Positions 10,191 to 21,030 of a stretch of DNA of 64,000 nucleotides are shown here, piece after piece. This stretch comes from Macrosoma leucophasiata. Taxonomy: Eukaryota > Arthropoda > Insecta > Lepidoptera > Hedylidae. The stretch is from contig JAWQUS010000020.1 in assembly GCA_036365455.1 (NCBI GenBank), positions 8,529,001-8,593,000 of the forward strand. The letters are read 5' to 3'. The translations under genes were made by a program, and so were the position numbers. A model generated the notes under the pieces. The model was not told the origin of the DNA, searched no databases, and saw only the letters and a list, made by a program, of their open reading frames with translations. Each line of letters starts with the position of its first letter. The stretch's first letter is position 1.

Positions 10191-10690
10191 TTATATATAT
10201 TCTTAATTTAAACATCTCAAGAGGCAGAAAATGTAGAGTCGAAGGCTGTAATTACTGCATATTTGTGCATTCTTCGTCATCGGAACTGTTTTTAACTTAG
10301 GTACTGTTGCAAATAACCTACGATTAACTTAGATTTTTCACATTGTCGCCTTTTGTTATAATTTTAAGTCAATTATTATGTTATTTCGATCTGCTATGAT
10401 ATTTAATGTTAATTAATATTAAAATAATAAGTACACATTAAAATTGATAAATAATGATCAGTTTTTATTTCCCTTTATCCTACTAAAGCCCGATAGTGCG
10501 CTACTACAATATTAAACAACAACGCACGAACGTGCGGGGGGGCTCACGTGCGTTTTGAGAGGGGAGAATTTTTTTTTTATTTTTTCGAGCCATGTTAGAT
10601 TAACTAGAACTTAAATTAGGCAATATAACAGTAAAAATTAAAAATATTTTTTTTCGTGCTGAAAGGCTTATTACTATTACTATTACTAAG
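10191..10690. other. AT-rich interval without a gene
   Basis: Nothing coding. A short GC palindrome, CGCACGAACGTGCG, lies at 10523-10536 beside a run of seven G. Confidence 0.5.
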
Positions 10691-10700
10691 AGCCAATAAC

Positions 10701-10764
10701 TGTGTGCGTGTGTGTGTGTGTGCGTGTGTGTGTGTCTGTGTGTGTGTGTGTGTATGTGTGTGTG
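10701..10764 (+). repeat. (TG)n microsatellite
   Basis: Interrupted TG dinucleotide repeat; the His/Thr-rich minus-strand ORFs over it are artefacts of (CA)n. Confidence 0.95.
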
Positions 10765-10837
10765 CAGTATGTCGATGTTTTGCGTTGTATGTATATAATT
10801 CATATTTATTCATGTGTGTAAAAGATAAATAAGATAT

Positions 10838-11249
10838 TGAAATAAAACTATTTTTACGGATTTATCTTGCGTATATTAAACTAAAATGATTTTTAAAATC
10901 AACCCGACGTTTCGGTCGCTTTTCAGCTTCCGTGGTCCCGGGCAGACTGAGGTGACATTTGTCTGACAGAAGTTTGAAAAAATTATATGTAGCTACCTCC
11001 ATCGATTTCGTAAACGCCGTGCGTAGCGTTCAGGATTAACACAATAATTACTTATGGTATCTTGAGGTCTTGCAGACTGCTGCGGCTGGGATTTAATCTT
11101 GCTAAGTATGGGATCCCATGATGTTGATAATCGCCATCCATCTTCTCTATTGAAATTTGGGTGTTTTTTAATTTCAATAGCCTCGCGTACCATTCGTGGA
11201 ATGGGTTTGTGTTCTCGCGAGATAAATCCGTAAAAATAGTTTTATTTCA
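10838..11249 (-). mobile_element. Penelope-like element fragment with inverted 34-bp ends
   Basis: Arms 10838-10871 and 11216-11249 are inverted copies differing at one base of 34. Between them lies the end of a GIY-YIG-type reading frame (minus strand) and the tract CGACGTTTCGGTCGCTTTTC with CTTCCGTGGTCCCGG, which also occurs at 19.8-20.0 kb and in part at 20.9 kb. Penelope-like elements pair a reverse transcriptase with a C-terminal GIY-YIG nuclease and often have unusual terminal repeats, which fits; only the 3' end is present. Confidence 0.7.
10993..11220 (-). pseudogene. C-terminal end of a GIY-YIG (Penelope-like) protein
   Basis: The minus-strand frame reads SREHKPIPRMVREAIEIKKH, then PNFNREDGWRLSTSWDPILS and a basic tail, to a stop at 10993. 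In the GIY-YIG nuclease of Penelope-like elements the Glu in REAIEI is the conserved metal-binding residue, and NFNREDG..LS.W.P.L is the usual C-terminus. The GIY and YIG motifs and the reverse transcriptase are absent, so this is a 5'-truncated copy. The upstream coding end is cut exactly by the inverted terminal arm. Confidence 0.7.
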
Positions 11250-11362
11250 AGGAGTGTAGCTCGCGAAAACCTAAGAACATATCATAAATAAGATATATTT
11301 ATCTATAACTGTTGTAGGTATATAAGATTATTATGACCTATCAGTACATACTTATATCAATG

Positions 11363-13235
11363 ACGTATTTTATTTTATTTATTTTTTTATGAAAGTTTCG
11401 ATTTCTACATATGAAAGTTTGATCAGCCAGTTTGTCACAGTTTTTTTTGCATGTGTACATTTGCATCGGATGTATCTGAAGAAGTCTATTTAATTTGTTA
11501 TATGTAGTAGCTGATTGGAAAGCGTATTGTCGTTTAGCAAATTTAGAACGTATATTTCTACTTAGTTAGAGCAACAGCATAATTGCGTCTTTTCTTTAGT
11601 TTTTCTGTTTTCAAAATTTATAGTTTGATGACACTTTAATGTTGTATTTAAAATAAAAAGTTTTCTCAAAGATAGTATACCACTGATTTCATACAGAGTG
11701 TTTGTTGGAAATCTGTACGGCTTAAAGTACATTACCTTGATCAGTGCTCTCTGTGCCCTTTCTAAATAAAGAAAATTGGACTTAGAAGAGCCACCCCAGA
11801 TCGGGATACAATAAGTAATTACAGACTGCACAAGTGCAATATAAGTTTCCTTTCAATAATTTCCTATGCATCACATGTCTAAAAGTTTTAAAGACCCATA
11901 TAACTTTCCATTATAAAAGTAATACGGGTCATTAGAAGTTCAATATGAGCCGTCCAACACAGTCTTAGGTCCAACATAATCCCAAGGTATTTTGTGCTAG
12001 CAATTTTCTGTAAAATGGGACAGTTACAAGAGGTATGGTCCTGAAGCGAGCAAAAGTGAATCTTCAGACAAAAATCAGGATCTGGTTGTGTATTGGCTAT
12101 ATACTTTGTGAAACAAATATAGTTTGTTTTTTGTACGTTCAAAGTTAATACATTTACACACAACCACATAGATACCTTTGCTAGACCTGTTTCAGCCTTT
12201 TTTTTTACATCCAGCCAAGAAAGACGATGGCCGTGTCATCAGCATAAGAAAATATGTTCTCTCCAACGTCATGAAGTTTACACAGTTCATTTATGTAAAT
12301 GAGAAATAGCGTTGGACCAAGGACACTTCCCTGAGGTATGTCATAAGTAACACATTCTTCACTACTTAAGTGTTTCCCAATCTTGACCACTTGTTTTCTA
12401 TCGCTGAGATAGCTCTCAAAAAGATCAAAAAGAAAGAAGAGAGCTTTATCTCTTATACCTATTTGTTCCAGTCTGCGCACAAGGGTGGTCACAGAGACCG
12501 TGTCAAAGGCCTTTTGTAGGTCTAAGAATACTACGAGACATTTATTACCATTATCTACTTCTTTCACAATGAGAGATGTAAGTGCCAATATAGCATCTTG
12601 TGTAGAGCCCCTTCCTAAAACCATATTGTGAACTGCATAAGATATCAAAATTATTCAGTTAGCTTATCAGTCGATTATTCATAAGTTTCTCTACAATTTT
12701 AGAAATAGACGTTAGAACCGATATTGGCCTATAGTTATTTACATCGGTTCTGTCCCCACCCTTGAACACAGGTGTCACTATAGATCGCTTAAATACTTTT
12801 GGAAATATGCCTACTTGAAAACATAAATTAGCTAGTGAACTGATTAGCGGGACCATAAATGTACTAGACATCTTCTAAAATTTGGTTGTGATACCATCCC
12901 AACCCGGGGCACTGTTTGAGTCAAGACTCATAAGTATTATGTTTACTTCTGCAGGATCTGTGTCGAACAAAACAAATGATGATAAGTTTGAATTCTGGCT
13001 ATGTGATGTCACCGATGCATTTTGAAACTGATCTGAGCTATAGATTACCTCTGCCAATTTTTGGCCAATACTGACAAAGTACTCATTAACATGGTTCACC
13101 GACGCTTGAGAAGTGTTTTGTACTGTTAACAAGTTTGTATTTGTAGTTTTTTCGGGTTTATATTCGGCAATGTTGTTAATGGTAGACCATAATTTTCTAG
13201 GTTTTTTGAGATGTTTAATTATTTCGTTTTTATCG
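11363..13235 (-). mobile_element. 5'-truncated non-LTR retrotransposon (CR1/jockey-type RT, no RNase H)
   Basis: On the minus strand the element enters within the region before RT (HLKKPRKLWSTINNIAEYKP near 13220) and ends in an A-rich tail around 11363-11385. It holds RT and the region after it. No target duplication was found. Its 5' end abuts an AT-rich stretch that is the 3' end of the next LINE. Confidence 0.8.
11395..13235 (-). pseudogene. Reverse transcriptase pseudogene of the truncated LINE
   Basis: Reading minus-strand from 13235: YFVSIGQKLAEVI, SNSAPGWDGITTKF then a TAG stop (12877-12875), PVFKGGDRTDVNNYRPISVL, a frameshift near 12655, GRGSTQDAILAL, FLDLQKAFDTV, IPQGSVLGPTLFLIYINEL and FSYADDTAIVF, so RT motifs A to C including YADD are present. 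Further frames hold TKYLGIMLD (12169-11888), ITYCIPIWGG and YLERAQRALIK (11831-11562), and RQYAFQSATTYNKLNRLLQI near 11500. The catalytic residues survive, but at least one nonsense change and three frameshifts separate the parts. No RNase H follows RT, unlike the 2.9-8.6 kb element. Confidence 0.85.
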
Positions 13236-13244
13236 TATTATATA

Positions 13245-14130
13245 TATATTTATTTATTTAAGTAAGCAACAAAGCTCATTATAGTGTTAGTAACAATATT
13301 ACTTAATTCTATGTTAGTATTCCTATTCTAAAATTACACATGAATTAATTTCACTATCATTATGTGAATCACTGCTACACGTCCATTACAGAGGTGGATA
13401 GCTTGCAGCAGTGATTCACATATAGACAATCCAACCTGCTCGAAATACAGTTCAGGATAGTGTTAGGGCTGACCCGCACCCGGCGCACCAGGGAAGCGCA
13501 TCGTTTTCTCATTGTCGTATAAAAACAGTCGACACGAGCTTCAGCAAACATCCCTGATGCGCTACAGAAACGAGACAGCCCCATCAAAACCCTGAACGCA
13601 TTATTATATTGGACGCGAAAGGCGCCGTACGATTTTTGCGTATAATCTGCCCACAGGCTGCACGTGTAAAAAGAAGTACAATATGCACGAAATAAGGTCT
13701 TTTTTACACCTTGTGAGCAACGTACAAACCTGCGTGCTATCATATTCGCTCTAACCGACAGCGCCCCTCGTTCCCGCTCAATGTCATCATTATCTTTGCC
13801 GTCGGCGGCCAATACATGTCCTAGGTATTTGAATTTGTATACCCTGTTCAGGGACACTCCGTTTAATTTTATTGGAGGTATAGTTGTAGAACAACTTCGG
13901 CCGCCGGCACCAAAGACCATGATTTCGCTTTTGGTTGTATTATATATCAACCCATGATGCTTAGCATAGTCTTCACAGATAGACAACAACTTTCTAATTC
14001 CACAAACTAAGGCGCTCAGTAAAGCCATATCATCGGCGTAACTGATGTTATTTACACACACCCCGTCAATGTAGCAGCCGGCTCGCTCTCTACTGAGCGC
14101 TTCAATTAACTCATTGACGTACTTAAAGTT
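13245..14130 (-). mobile_element. 5'-truncated LINE, RTE-like, ending in AT microsatellite
   Basis: On the minus strand the element begins inside RT at about 14130 and ends near 13240 in a TATTTATT-type simple tail, as RTE-group LINEs often do. It directly abuts the truncated 5' end of the neighbouring LINE, so one probably inserted beside or into the other. Confidence 0.6.
13375..14130 (-). pseudogene. C-terminal half of a LINE reverse transcriptase, open frame
   Basis: The frame is open from at least 14130 (YVNELIEALSRERAGCYIDG) to the stop at 13375. It includes ISYADDMALLS (motif C, YADD), CEDYAKHHGLIYNTTKSEIM and YKFKYLGHVL, then a Cys-rich C-terminal region. Motifs A and B of RT and any endonuclease are missing because the copy is 5'-truncated, so it cannot act alone. 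It has no internal stop over about 250 codons, which suggests it is younger than the neighbouring LINE. The clade (RTE-like or related) is a judgement from motif style. Confidence 0.75.
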
Positions 14131-14753
14131 AAAGAAAACTAGCTATCTAGGCTCTTTTATTATAAGTTTTGTTTTTAATATAATTGACACAAAACATTAA
14201 CTTTTAATAAAATATTGCAATGGGTACTAATTAATAAATAATTATTGTAAATAATAATGTATTTTTTGTCAATAAAATCGATTAATAATAAAAATGACAC
14301 ACCAATATTACAATCACATAAACATAAAATCGCGATTTTTTAATCGATCGTTAGGTCCCTCGCTATTAGGTTATATGTGGTATCATTATTTCACGAAGTG
14401 ACAGTAGCTAGTAGCTAATAACAAATCGGGAATCGAATTCGAAAATTCGGATTAAAAGTCCGAGTTTAATCCAAGAATGTGAACGTTTTTTATAACTTTT
14501 CTATATCTTTTGTGTGTATTAATAGATATTGTGAAGAGATAAAAGCGGTTGCGGTTCGTGTTTAGGTGTTTAGCAACTATTAGTTGTGTACTTTTATTAA
14601 TTGTCATTCCACTTCTGATTTTCTTCGTGCTTTGGCGTGAATTTAGTGGTCCAAAATAAAGTCGCCAAATATTCCAGTAAATAATTCAACTGTACGTGAG
14701 ACATTTATTTTACACAATTAAATTGAAGGTTATATACAAACATCAAATACAAA
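14131..14753 (+). promoter_or_regulatory. Presumed promoter and 5' UTR of the ITPK1 gene
   Basis: No element or other gene is seen between the LINE and the ITPK1 start. The AT-rich leader ends CAAATACAAAATG. No TATA box with a convincing initiator stands out, so the start site is not placed. Confidence 0.4.
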
Positions 14754-17700
14754 ATGATTAAAAGTTGTTTAGGTTTGTGGATGTCCGAAAAGAAGAGTCA
14801 AAAATTTGATTTCAAGGAGCTGTTATGTGCTTGTAAATCACATGGTTACAAACTTATTAGGGTGAGATTTTTCTGGTTGTTCGCTGATTTGCACTTTGGA
14901 TTGTATTTTTTATTTCATTGTTATTTATTACCATTTCAGTTAGATTTGGAGAGGCCGCTTGAGGAGCAAGGTGATTTCGATGTGTTTCTACATAAATTGA
15001 CAGATGTTATAGCAGCTGCTGACCAAGGTGATCCCAAGGTACCTATTACATTTTATCCTTAATTTAATGTATCCAGTAATTTTCTATGTTGCAAGAATGT
15101 TTGCAGTTTATATTGATGTTATTAAGCTCTATGAGATTGTTTCTGATAAATGATCTCATGCTGATGTGATTCTCCTTGAGGCCAAAAGACATTGTTTAAA
15201 TTTGGCTTAGTGTGAATATGGTGCTCAAAAATTTAAGATCAGTTTCTTTTTGATAATTTTTATAAATAATAGGCATTTCTTTTTCTTTTAACCCGTCAGC
15301 TTGTGAGAAAAACATGACAACTGATTTCCATTGTTAATTCGCTGCCGGCGGTCTCGTGTTCTTGACAGTTTGAGTAGGGAATGTTGGGATAAATATGGGG
15401 ATAGTTTTTATTCTAATTTATTATTTGTCAATTAACCTACTACTGATGCTACTTCTCATATGTTTAGTGGTTTTTTATCTTTACTTCTTTAATCACCAGA
15501 ATCCAGATTATTAATTTTGGCTTGAAAGTCTGTTAAAAGTGGACATTGTCCCCTAACTCCTTCTTGTAGAGCCACACAAATGCATACAATAAATTGTTAC
15601 ATTATAGGTTTTTTATTACTGTCACATTTATTAGAAGAACATGCTGATTATGAAAAAATCTTTCCTCTGATTTTTCTGATTGCAAATCTTCTTAGAAGAC
15701 AGTGTCTTTCCATGAGAGTGACAAATAAGTAAGCACTTCACATAAATGGTAAGTGATGACTGCAGACTATAGACATAAAGATGCAATGCAACTCTGAGGC
15801 CTTAGTCTTTAGCTCTGTGATAGTTATTTCATGGCCATTCATTACTATCTAACTGGAACATGAAATTGAGGTGAATCATGGTGGCAGATAAATTAGCTAA
15901 TGTGGTGGTGCCTATGCCCTCAAGGTTCTCAGTTCGGAAACTCTATCACCAGTCACCATCATCATTTTGACATAAAATAAATGAGTGATTAGGTATTTCA
16001 AATTTTTCATGATTTATTATTGAATCAGAGTTGTCTTTATTCTCAGGCATCAAACTATATCAGCCATGTGGAGCAGTTCTTGTCTAATCACCCACACATC
16101 ACTGTCATTGATCCATTGGAAAATGTGAGAATTCTTCTGAACAGGTATATACATCTTTATTTTATGAAATTTTATAGCTTTTATATTTGTTTCTGTTATT
16201 CATTATTTTCGCTGATACCTACTTTGTAAGTTACAAGTTTATTAGCTATTAAGTAGACATTTGAAAGACAATATTTATTTATTTTGCCTATACTTTTTGA
16301 AATTAAAACTAATCATCACAATTAGAAAAAGTATAGTAAGTATCATCCCTTTTAACTAAATTGTTCTGTGCTCAGAGGTGTCAATTAGGTCGCCACTTAT
16401 TACATTATTACATGGGATAAAAATATAACTGGTGAAACATTGTCTAAAGATAGATAGACTCCTGGAGAAGTTTATAGGATACTTTTTGGTATTATATTAG
16501 GTATGTCTAGAACCTATTATACCAATTCTAATCAGTGTCACTCTCAAATGGATGGCACCTGATGGGGGGCCCCTTGTCATCTCCCTTGACCTGCATTGGT
16601 TGATGCAAATGAAAATGAATAATGATCATGTGCTTGATATGATTGATGAGTATTCCACTTATATTTACTTAGTAGGTAAGTATAGTAGTCTCATAATTTT
16701 GATGTTTTATACTTAGGTTCTTATTTACATTATTTATATATCTTATTACATTACATAATATATTTCATTTATATACTTATATATTTATGTGAAGATTGTT
16801 TGCTTGTTCGCTACTTCTCTGATAAAAACGAACATTTTTGTAGCATAAATTGAGGAAAATTGAGGCCCAACAATTGCAATGTTTTATACTGATGTCATTT
16901 TGTGTATCTAGTTGACCTTGTTGTTCATTAGCCTGTATATTGACCTAGAATCTTTGTTTTGTATTCAGAACAATACTCAAGGTTGTTTCTGTTAACTGAA
17001 CATTTCTTAAGTTAAAGGGAACTGAGATCCAAGTTATTTGCAGAAGTGTCAGAGTATATAATACAAAAAGTTTTATACCTATAAATTGTTCAAGGGTAAT
17101 ATATTTTTACTGTAAAGTATTTATGAATGTCTTTCACATATATAAGAATTACGAGTAAAATATTATGACTAACAGTTTAACACACATAATGAATGAATGA
17201 TTCATACCTATATAGGTATCTTTACTTTATGAATTGTTTACTTACAATAAATATGATTACAGTGTTGATGCAAAGTATAATTAGGTATAAGTAGGTATAT
17301 TAATGTAATTTGCTTTAATTAAGTAATATTATTTCTATATTTTTATTACAGTCTAATTCATGGATTCGATTCCTGTGTTCAGGGACTACCAGATAACGGT
17401 TTTAAATCCTTTATATCTTTTCTAAGGGTTTTGTAAAGATTTTTAATTTTTAGAAGTTTCCTAGTATCTCGGAGTTTGATAATGTGCCCGGAGATGTCAA
17501 CAGGCTCGCCACCTGTTAAATGGTACAAAACGTAACTGGCTAATCGAGGGTGTTTGCACGTATACTTGATTGCATATGCCCACTGCCTACCCCTTCGGGG
17601 ATTAGAGGCGTCAAGTTACGTACGTTAAGTAATATTAATTACTTACTTTTTACTTTGTTTTTTTTTAGGTATTGTTACTACACAATATTACAAGAAGAAC

Positions 17701-19493
17701 CTTGCTTTCAAAAGCAAGGGATTTTCACACCAGCATTTGCAGAGTTCACCACAAACAATATAGAACAAAATACAGAAATAATGAGACAGAGGGGTGTGAA
17801 ATTTCCTGTGATTTGTAAACCGACAATAGCCCATGGGTCCAAATCTGCACATCAAATGGTTGTTATATTTAATGAGAGCGGCCTGAGCGCGTGCAAACCA
17901 CCCTGTGTAGTTCAGAGCTTCGTAAACCACAATGCTGTGCTCCATAAAGTATTTATTGTTGGGAACAGGTTGGTATTTTAATGTTAATATAATTATATAT
18001 TCTTTCTTATTTTAATCAATTGTAGTAGAGCTCTGCTGACACAGGCGCCACCGAATTACCTTCTACCTGCGGATGTAGACGGTTACAGAGGCCAATACCA
18101 AGACTGGTCAGGACATTGACCAAATAAGTCGAGTACAATCTGAAGAAAGTGATGAATGTAGAAGAGGCAGTGGAGGTGTATAAGAACCAGTATATTTGGC
18201 GCTCCATGCTCTCTGATTACTTCGTAATGGATTTGTCTACATACTTATAAACCTGCTTAGGTTGAAGGACTTGACCTGTGCGTGTTGCTAGTTATTGTCA
18301 CACGGCGACTTGGCGAAGGTCGCGGGTGAGGGCGCAATCGTGGGATGAGGGCGGCCCAGGACCATCTTTGGGGGGAGGGAGGCTTTTGTCCAGCTTTGGA
18401 CGTCTTTTGGCTGTTTGATTAACTTTGATGCCCGTAAAAAAAGAATTTAATTTAAGAAGATTAATAGTAGAACTTTGATGTTGATGAAATACGAGTATCT
18501 CTATTGATTGGACTTGGGAACACTACTACGCACTAAATAAGACAAGGTCTAGGACATGTCAGTTTCAATCTCGGGTTTTTAATGTAATAATCTGATTATA
18601 CTGTGGACATGGTGATTTTTCAATGGCACCCTCGGAGTTTAGTAATCTGCCTAATAGACTCGCTATCTATTCCATTTAACTGTGTATGAATGTCTGCATC
18701 TCCGGAGAGGCAATATGGATATGAAGATTTATAAGAAGTTTTTTTTTTCGCCCATTGAGGCTTTTTTATGTTCAGCTTTTACGACGACCATTATAAGGAA
18801 ACAAAATCTTAAACAAACAATTTTTATGACTTACGAGATTATTATATAACATAGCCAAAATAATAGGTTTTTAGTTGTATTATATAATAACTCACCTCGA
18901 AAGGTCAAGGAGGACTAGACGGACCTTGTGTTAATATTCATACAATTTTAATTTGAAATTCTACTTGTTTGTTAATATATTTGCGTAAAAAGTTGTTATA
19001 TGTATTACTTTCCAGGTATCAAGTCTGTGAACGACCGAGCCTTAAAAACTTTTATGCTTCGGAAGACTTAGAACCAATATATTACAGCACAGGAGAAGTT
19101 TGTAAAGCAGATAGCCAATCAACTCTCTCCATTCTGGATCCACATGATAAGGCTGATATCAGGATGACTGTGAATGAAGAGAAAATTAAAACAATAATAC
19201 GGGTACTCAAGAAGAAAATTGGTTTGTTACTAGCAGGTGTTGATGTAGTTATAGACAATGTTACAGGTGATCATGCTGTCATAGATATCAATGTGTTTCC
19301 TAGTTATGACATTTTCCCTAATTTTTTCGATCATCTATTAGACTGTATAGATGAGGCCGAAAATAAATCAAATGGTGATTTTAATCACAGCGACAGTAAT
19401 GGCTTTGAAGTGATTAACCACAGACCGAATGGTTTGGTAAATGTAGGCATCAATCCCGTTAAATTTGGTGTGACCGGCATGAACATTAACTAA
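14754..19493 (+). CDS. Itpk1: Inositol-tetrakisphosphate 1-kinase (ITPK1), five coding exons
   Basis: Coding exons 14754-14861, 14940-15038, 16047-16144, 17669-17968 and 19016-19493 have GT..AG borders (introns phase 0, 0, 2, 2) and join to 360 residues plus TAA. The family is a cytosolic ATP-grasp kinase that phosphorylates Ins(1,3,4)P3 and Ins(3,4,5,6)P4 in the route to higher inositol phosphates. The protein follows animal ITPK1 end to end: LWMSEKK near the N-terminus, RPLEEQGDFDVFLHKLTDVI, DPLENVRILL, CKPTIAHGS (Lys152, His157), SFVNHNAVLHKVFIVG (His189, Lys195), ERPSLKNF, then GVDVVID and HAVIDINVFPSYD. Asp278, Asp292 and Asn294 match the Mg-binding set. The long Ser/Ala-rich tail of the human protein is absent. 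The ATG is chosen because the N-terminal strand aligns from it. All catalytic positions look intact, so it is likely functional. Confidence 0.94.
15725..15953 (+). repeat. Repeat A copy 1 (diverged), in ITPK1 intron 2
   Basis: It shares GTAAGTGATGACTGCAG, CTCTGAGGCCTTAG and GTGGTGGTGCCTA with the repeat A family listed further on, but has many substitutions, so it is an old copy. Confidence 0.75.
17352..17622 (+). repeat. SINE B copy 1, in ITPK1 intron 3
   Basis: The box B-like GGATTCGATTCC is at 17361-17372, then GATAATGTGCCCGGAGATGT, CAGGCTCGCCACCTG and CTACCCCTTCGGGGATTA at the 3' end. The box A half is missing. It matches the fuller minus-strand copy at 40.3-40.6 kb. Confidence 0.75.
18060..18215 (+). 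pseudogene. LINE C-terminal scrap, in ITPK1 intron 4
   Basis: One frame gives LKKVMNVEEAVEVYKNQYIW, which parallels MKRMMNVDKIREVCQDRDIW-like text at 61.0 kb. This motif ends a group of insect LINE proteins. It is too short to place further. Confidence 0.55.
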
Positions 19494-19644
19494 TTGATAA
19501 TTAATGATGTAGTTACCCTAAATCCTATAAAAATTATGCTAACTGTATAAATGTTAAGTATTTTATACTCTCTCGTAAACATGTTTTTAGGTTTACAGCC
19601 TTATTGTTATGAAATTCAGAATTTTAAATCATTATTGTTATGCT

Positions 19645-19650
19645 ATTAAA
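19645..19650 (+). promoter_or_regulatory. Candidate poly(A) signal ATTAAA of ITPK1
   Basis: ATTAAA lies 152 bp after the stop codon and is the nearest common signal variant. The 3' end was not otherwise determined. Confidence 0.35.
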
Positions 19651-19726
19651 ATAGATGCCAAATATTTAACGAATTATTTGTATATATGTACAGAAGCTTC
19701 GATTGGCTAAATTATTTCGATAATTG

Positions 19727-20080
19727 AAATAAGAATATTTTCACGAATTTGTATGTGTATATATTTGTAAAATAAGAATATTTTCACGAATATACTCACG
19801 TATATTAAACTAAAATGATTTTTAAAATCAACCCGACGTTTCTGTCGCTTCTGCGCATCTACGCAAACGAAATCGTTGCAGGTAGCTGCATAATTTATGA
19901 AACTGCTATCAGACAATGTCAACTTACTCTTTCAGTTTCGGTCGCTTTTTAGCTTCCGTGGTCCCGGAAGCTGAAGAGTGATCGAAACGGCGGTTGATTT
20001 TTAAAATAATTTTACTTTAATATACGCGAGATAAATTCATAATAGTTTTATTTCATTGAGTGTAGCTCGCGAAAACCTTA
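19727..20080. mobile_element. Penelope-like terminal fragment, copy 2
   Basis: It shares the tracts TTTTAAAATCAACCCGACGT, GGTCGCTTTTTAGCTTCC and CGCGAGATAAATTCATAATAG with the 10.8-11.25 kb copy. A direct repeat AATAAGAATATTTTCACGAA (from 19729 and from 19771) precedes it. No coding part remains. Confidence 0.65.
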
Positions 20081-20895
20081 GAACAAATCATATGTCGATA
20101 AAAGGTATGTGGCCAAAATTAAATAGGTAATATAAATAAAAATCACCATTTGTTTACCGAAACCTGAGTATGAGATGCATACTAGAATGTTAATTGGAAA
20201 TCCACAGGTTGACGTTGATCAAAAAGCAATACTCGCTTGCATATTATAGTTTTCCAGCACGCCACTAGAGGCATTGCTAGATAGAGCCTTACCCAAACTA
20301 AAAAAAAAACGGGAGAAAATAATATATATATAATATAATTCAGTACATAAAATGGTTGTTTTCCGGCAGCTAAATGATTTTGTCTTAGCACAATCGATCC
20401 ATAATATTCTTCTACGCCGATTCACAAGGCACGTGGGCTTATTTTGCTATGAACATTATTGAAAATTCACTATATTTTTTATTATTTTACCTTTTTGGCA
20501 GCACGGTGATTTGCGTATGCTAGTTCAAGTTATACATATGTTACGTTTAGTGAATTACTATCATTTCTCACATTTTCGAGTTGATGACATATTGTTCGAA
20601 TTACTTATTTGAAAACAAAAAAATTACTTTTTAAAGTTAAACTCTTGTTTCCACAATACTACCTACTGAAGGCAACTTGTTCTGCCGCGGTAAAGCCAGC
20701 ACTATAAATTTGACCCTACATTATTTATACTTATTTAGATTTATTTTATCAATCAAATGAATAACAAAGTTAATCTTTATTAGTCGGGATTAATGAGTAA
20801 AGTATGTATATTTAAGAAATATTGTAAGAATAGTGTTAAATTATTACTTAAGGGCAATATATTGTAACATTGGTGAAGTTTATCTATTTTGGGGA
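20081..20895. other. AT-rich interval without a gene
   Basis: Overlapping minus-strand ORFs (20182-20425) are short, in two frames, and resemble nothing. No repeat family was recognised. Confidence 0.5.
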
Positions 20896-21030
20896 TACGG
20901 ACTACGGATTTATCTCACGTAGATTGAACTAAATTGATTTCTAAATTGATCCGACTTTCGGTCGCTTTTCAGTGACCCTAGTTCCTTTGATGAGTGTAAC
21001 TCGCATTAACCTCAAACACACACACACACT
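20896..21030. mobile_element. Penelope-like terminal fragment, copy 3
   Basis: GATTTATCTCACGTAGATTG, ATCCGACTTTCGGTCGCTTT and GAGTGTAACTCGCATTAACC follow the ends of the two other copies with most of the middle deleted. Confidence 0.6.

Noticed and set aside
10600..10813. His/Thr-rich proteins
   Set aside because: Direct translation of the (TG)n microsatellite in two frames.
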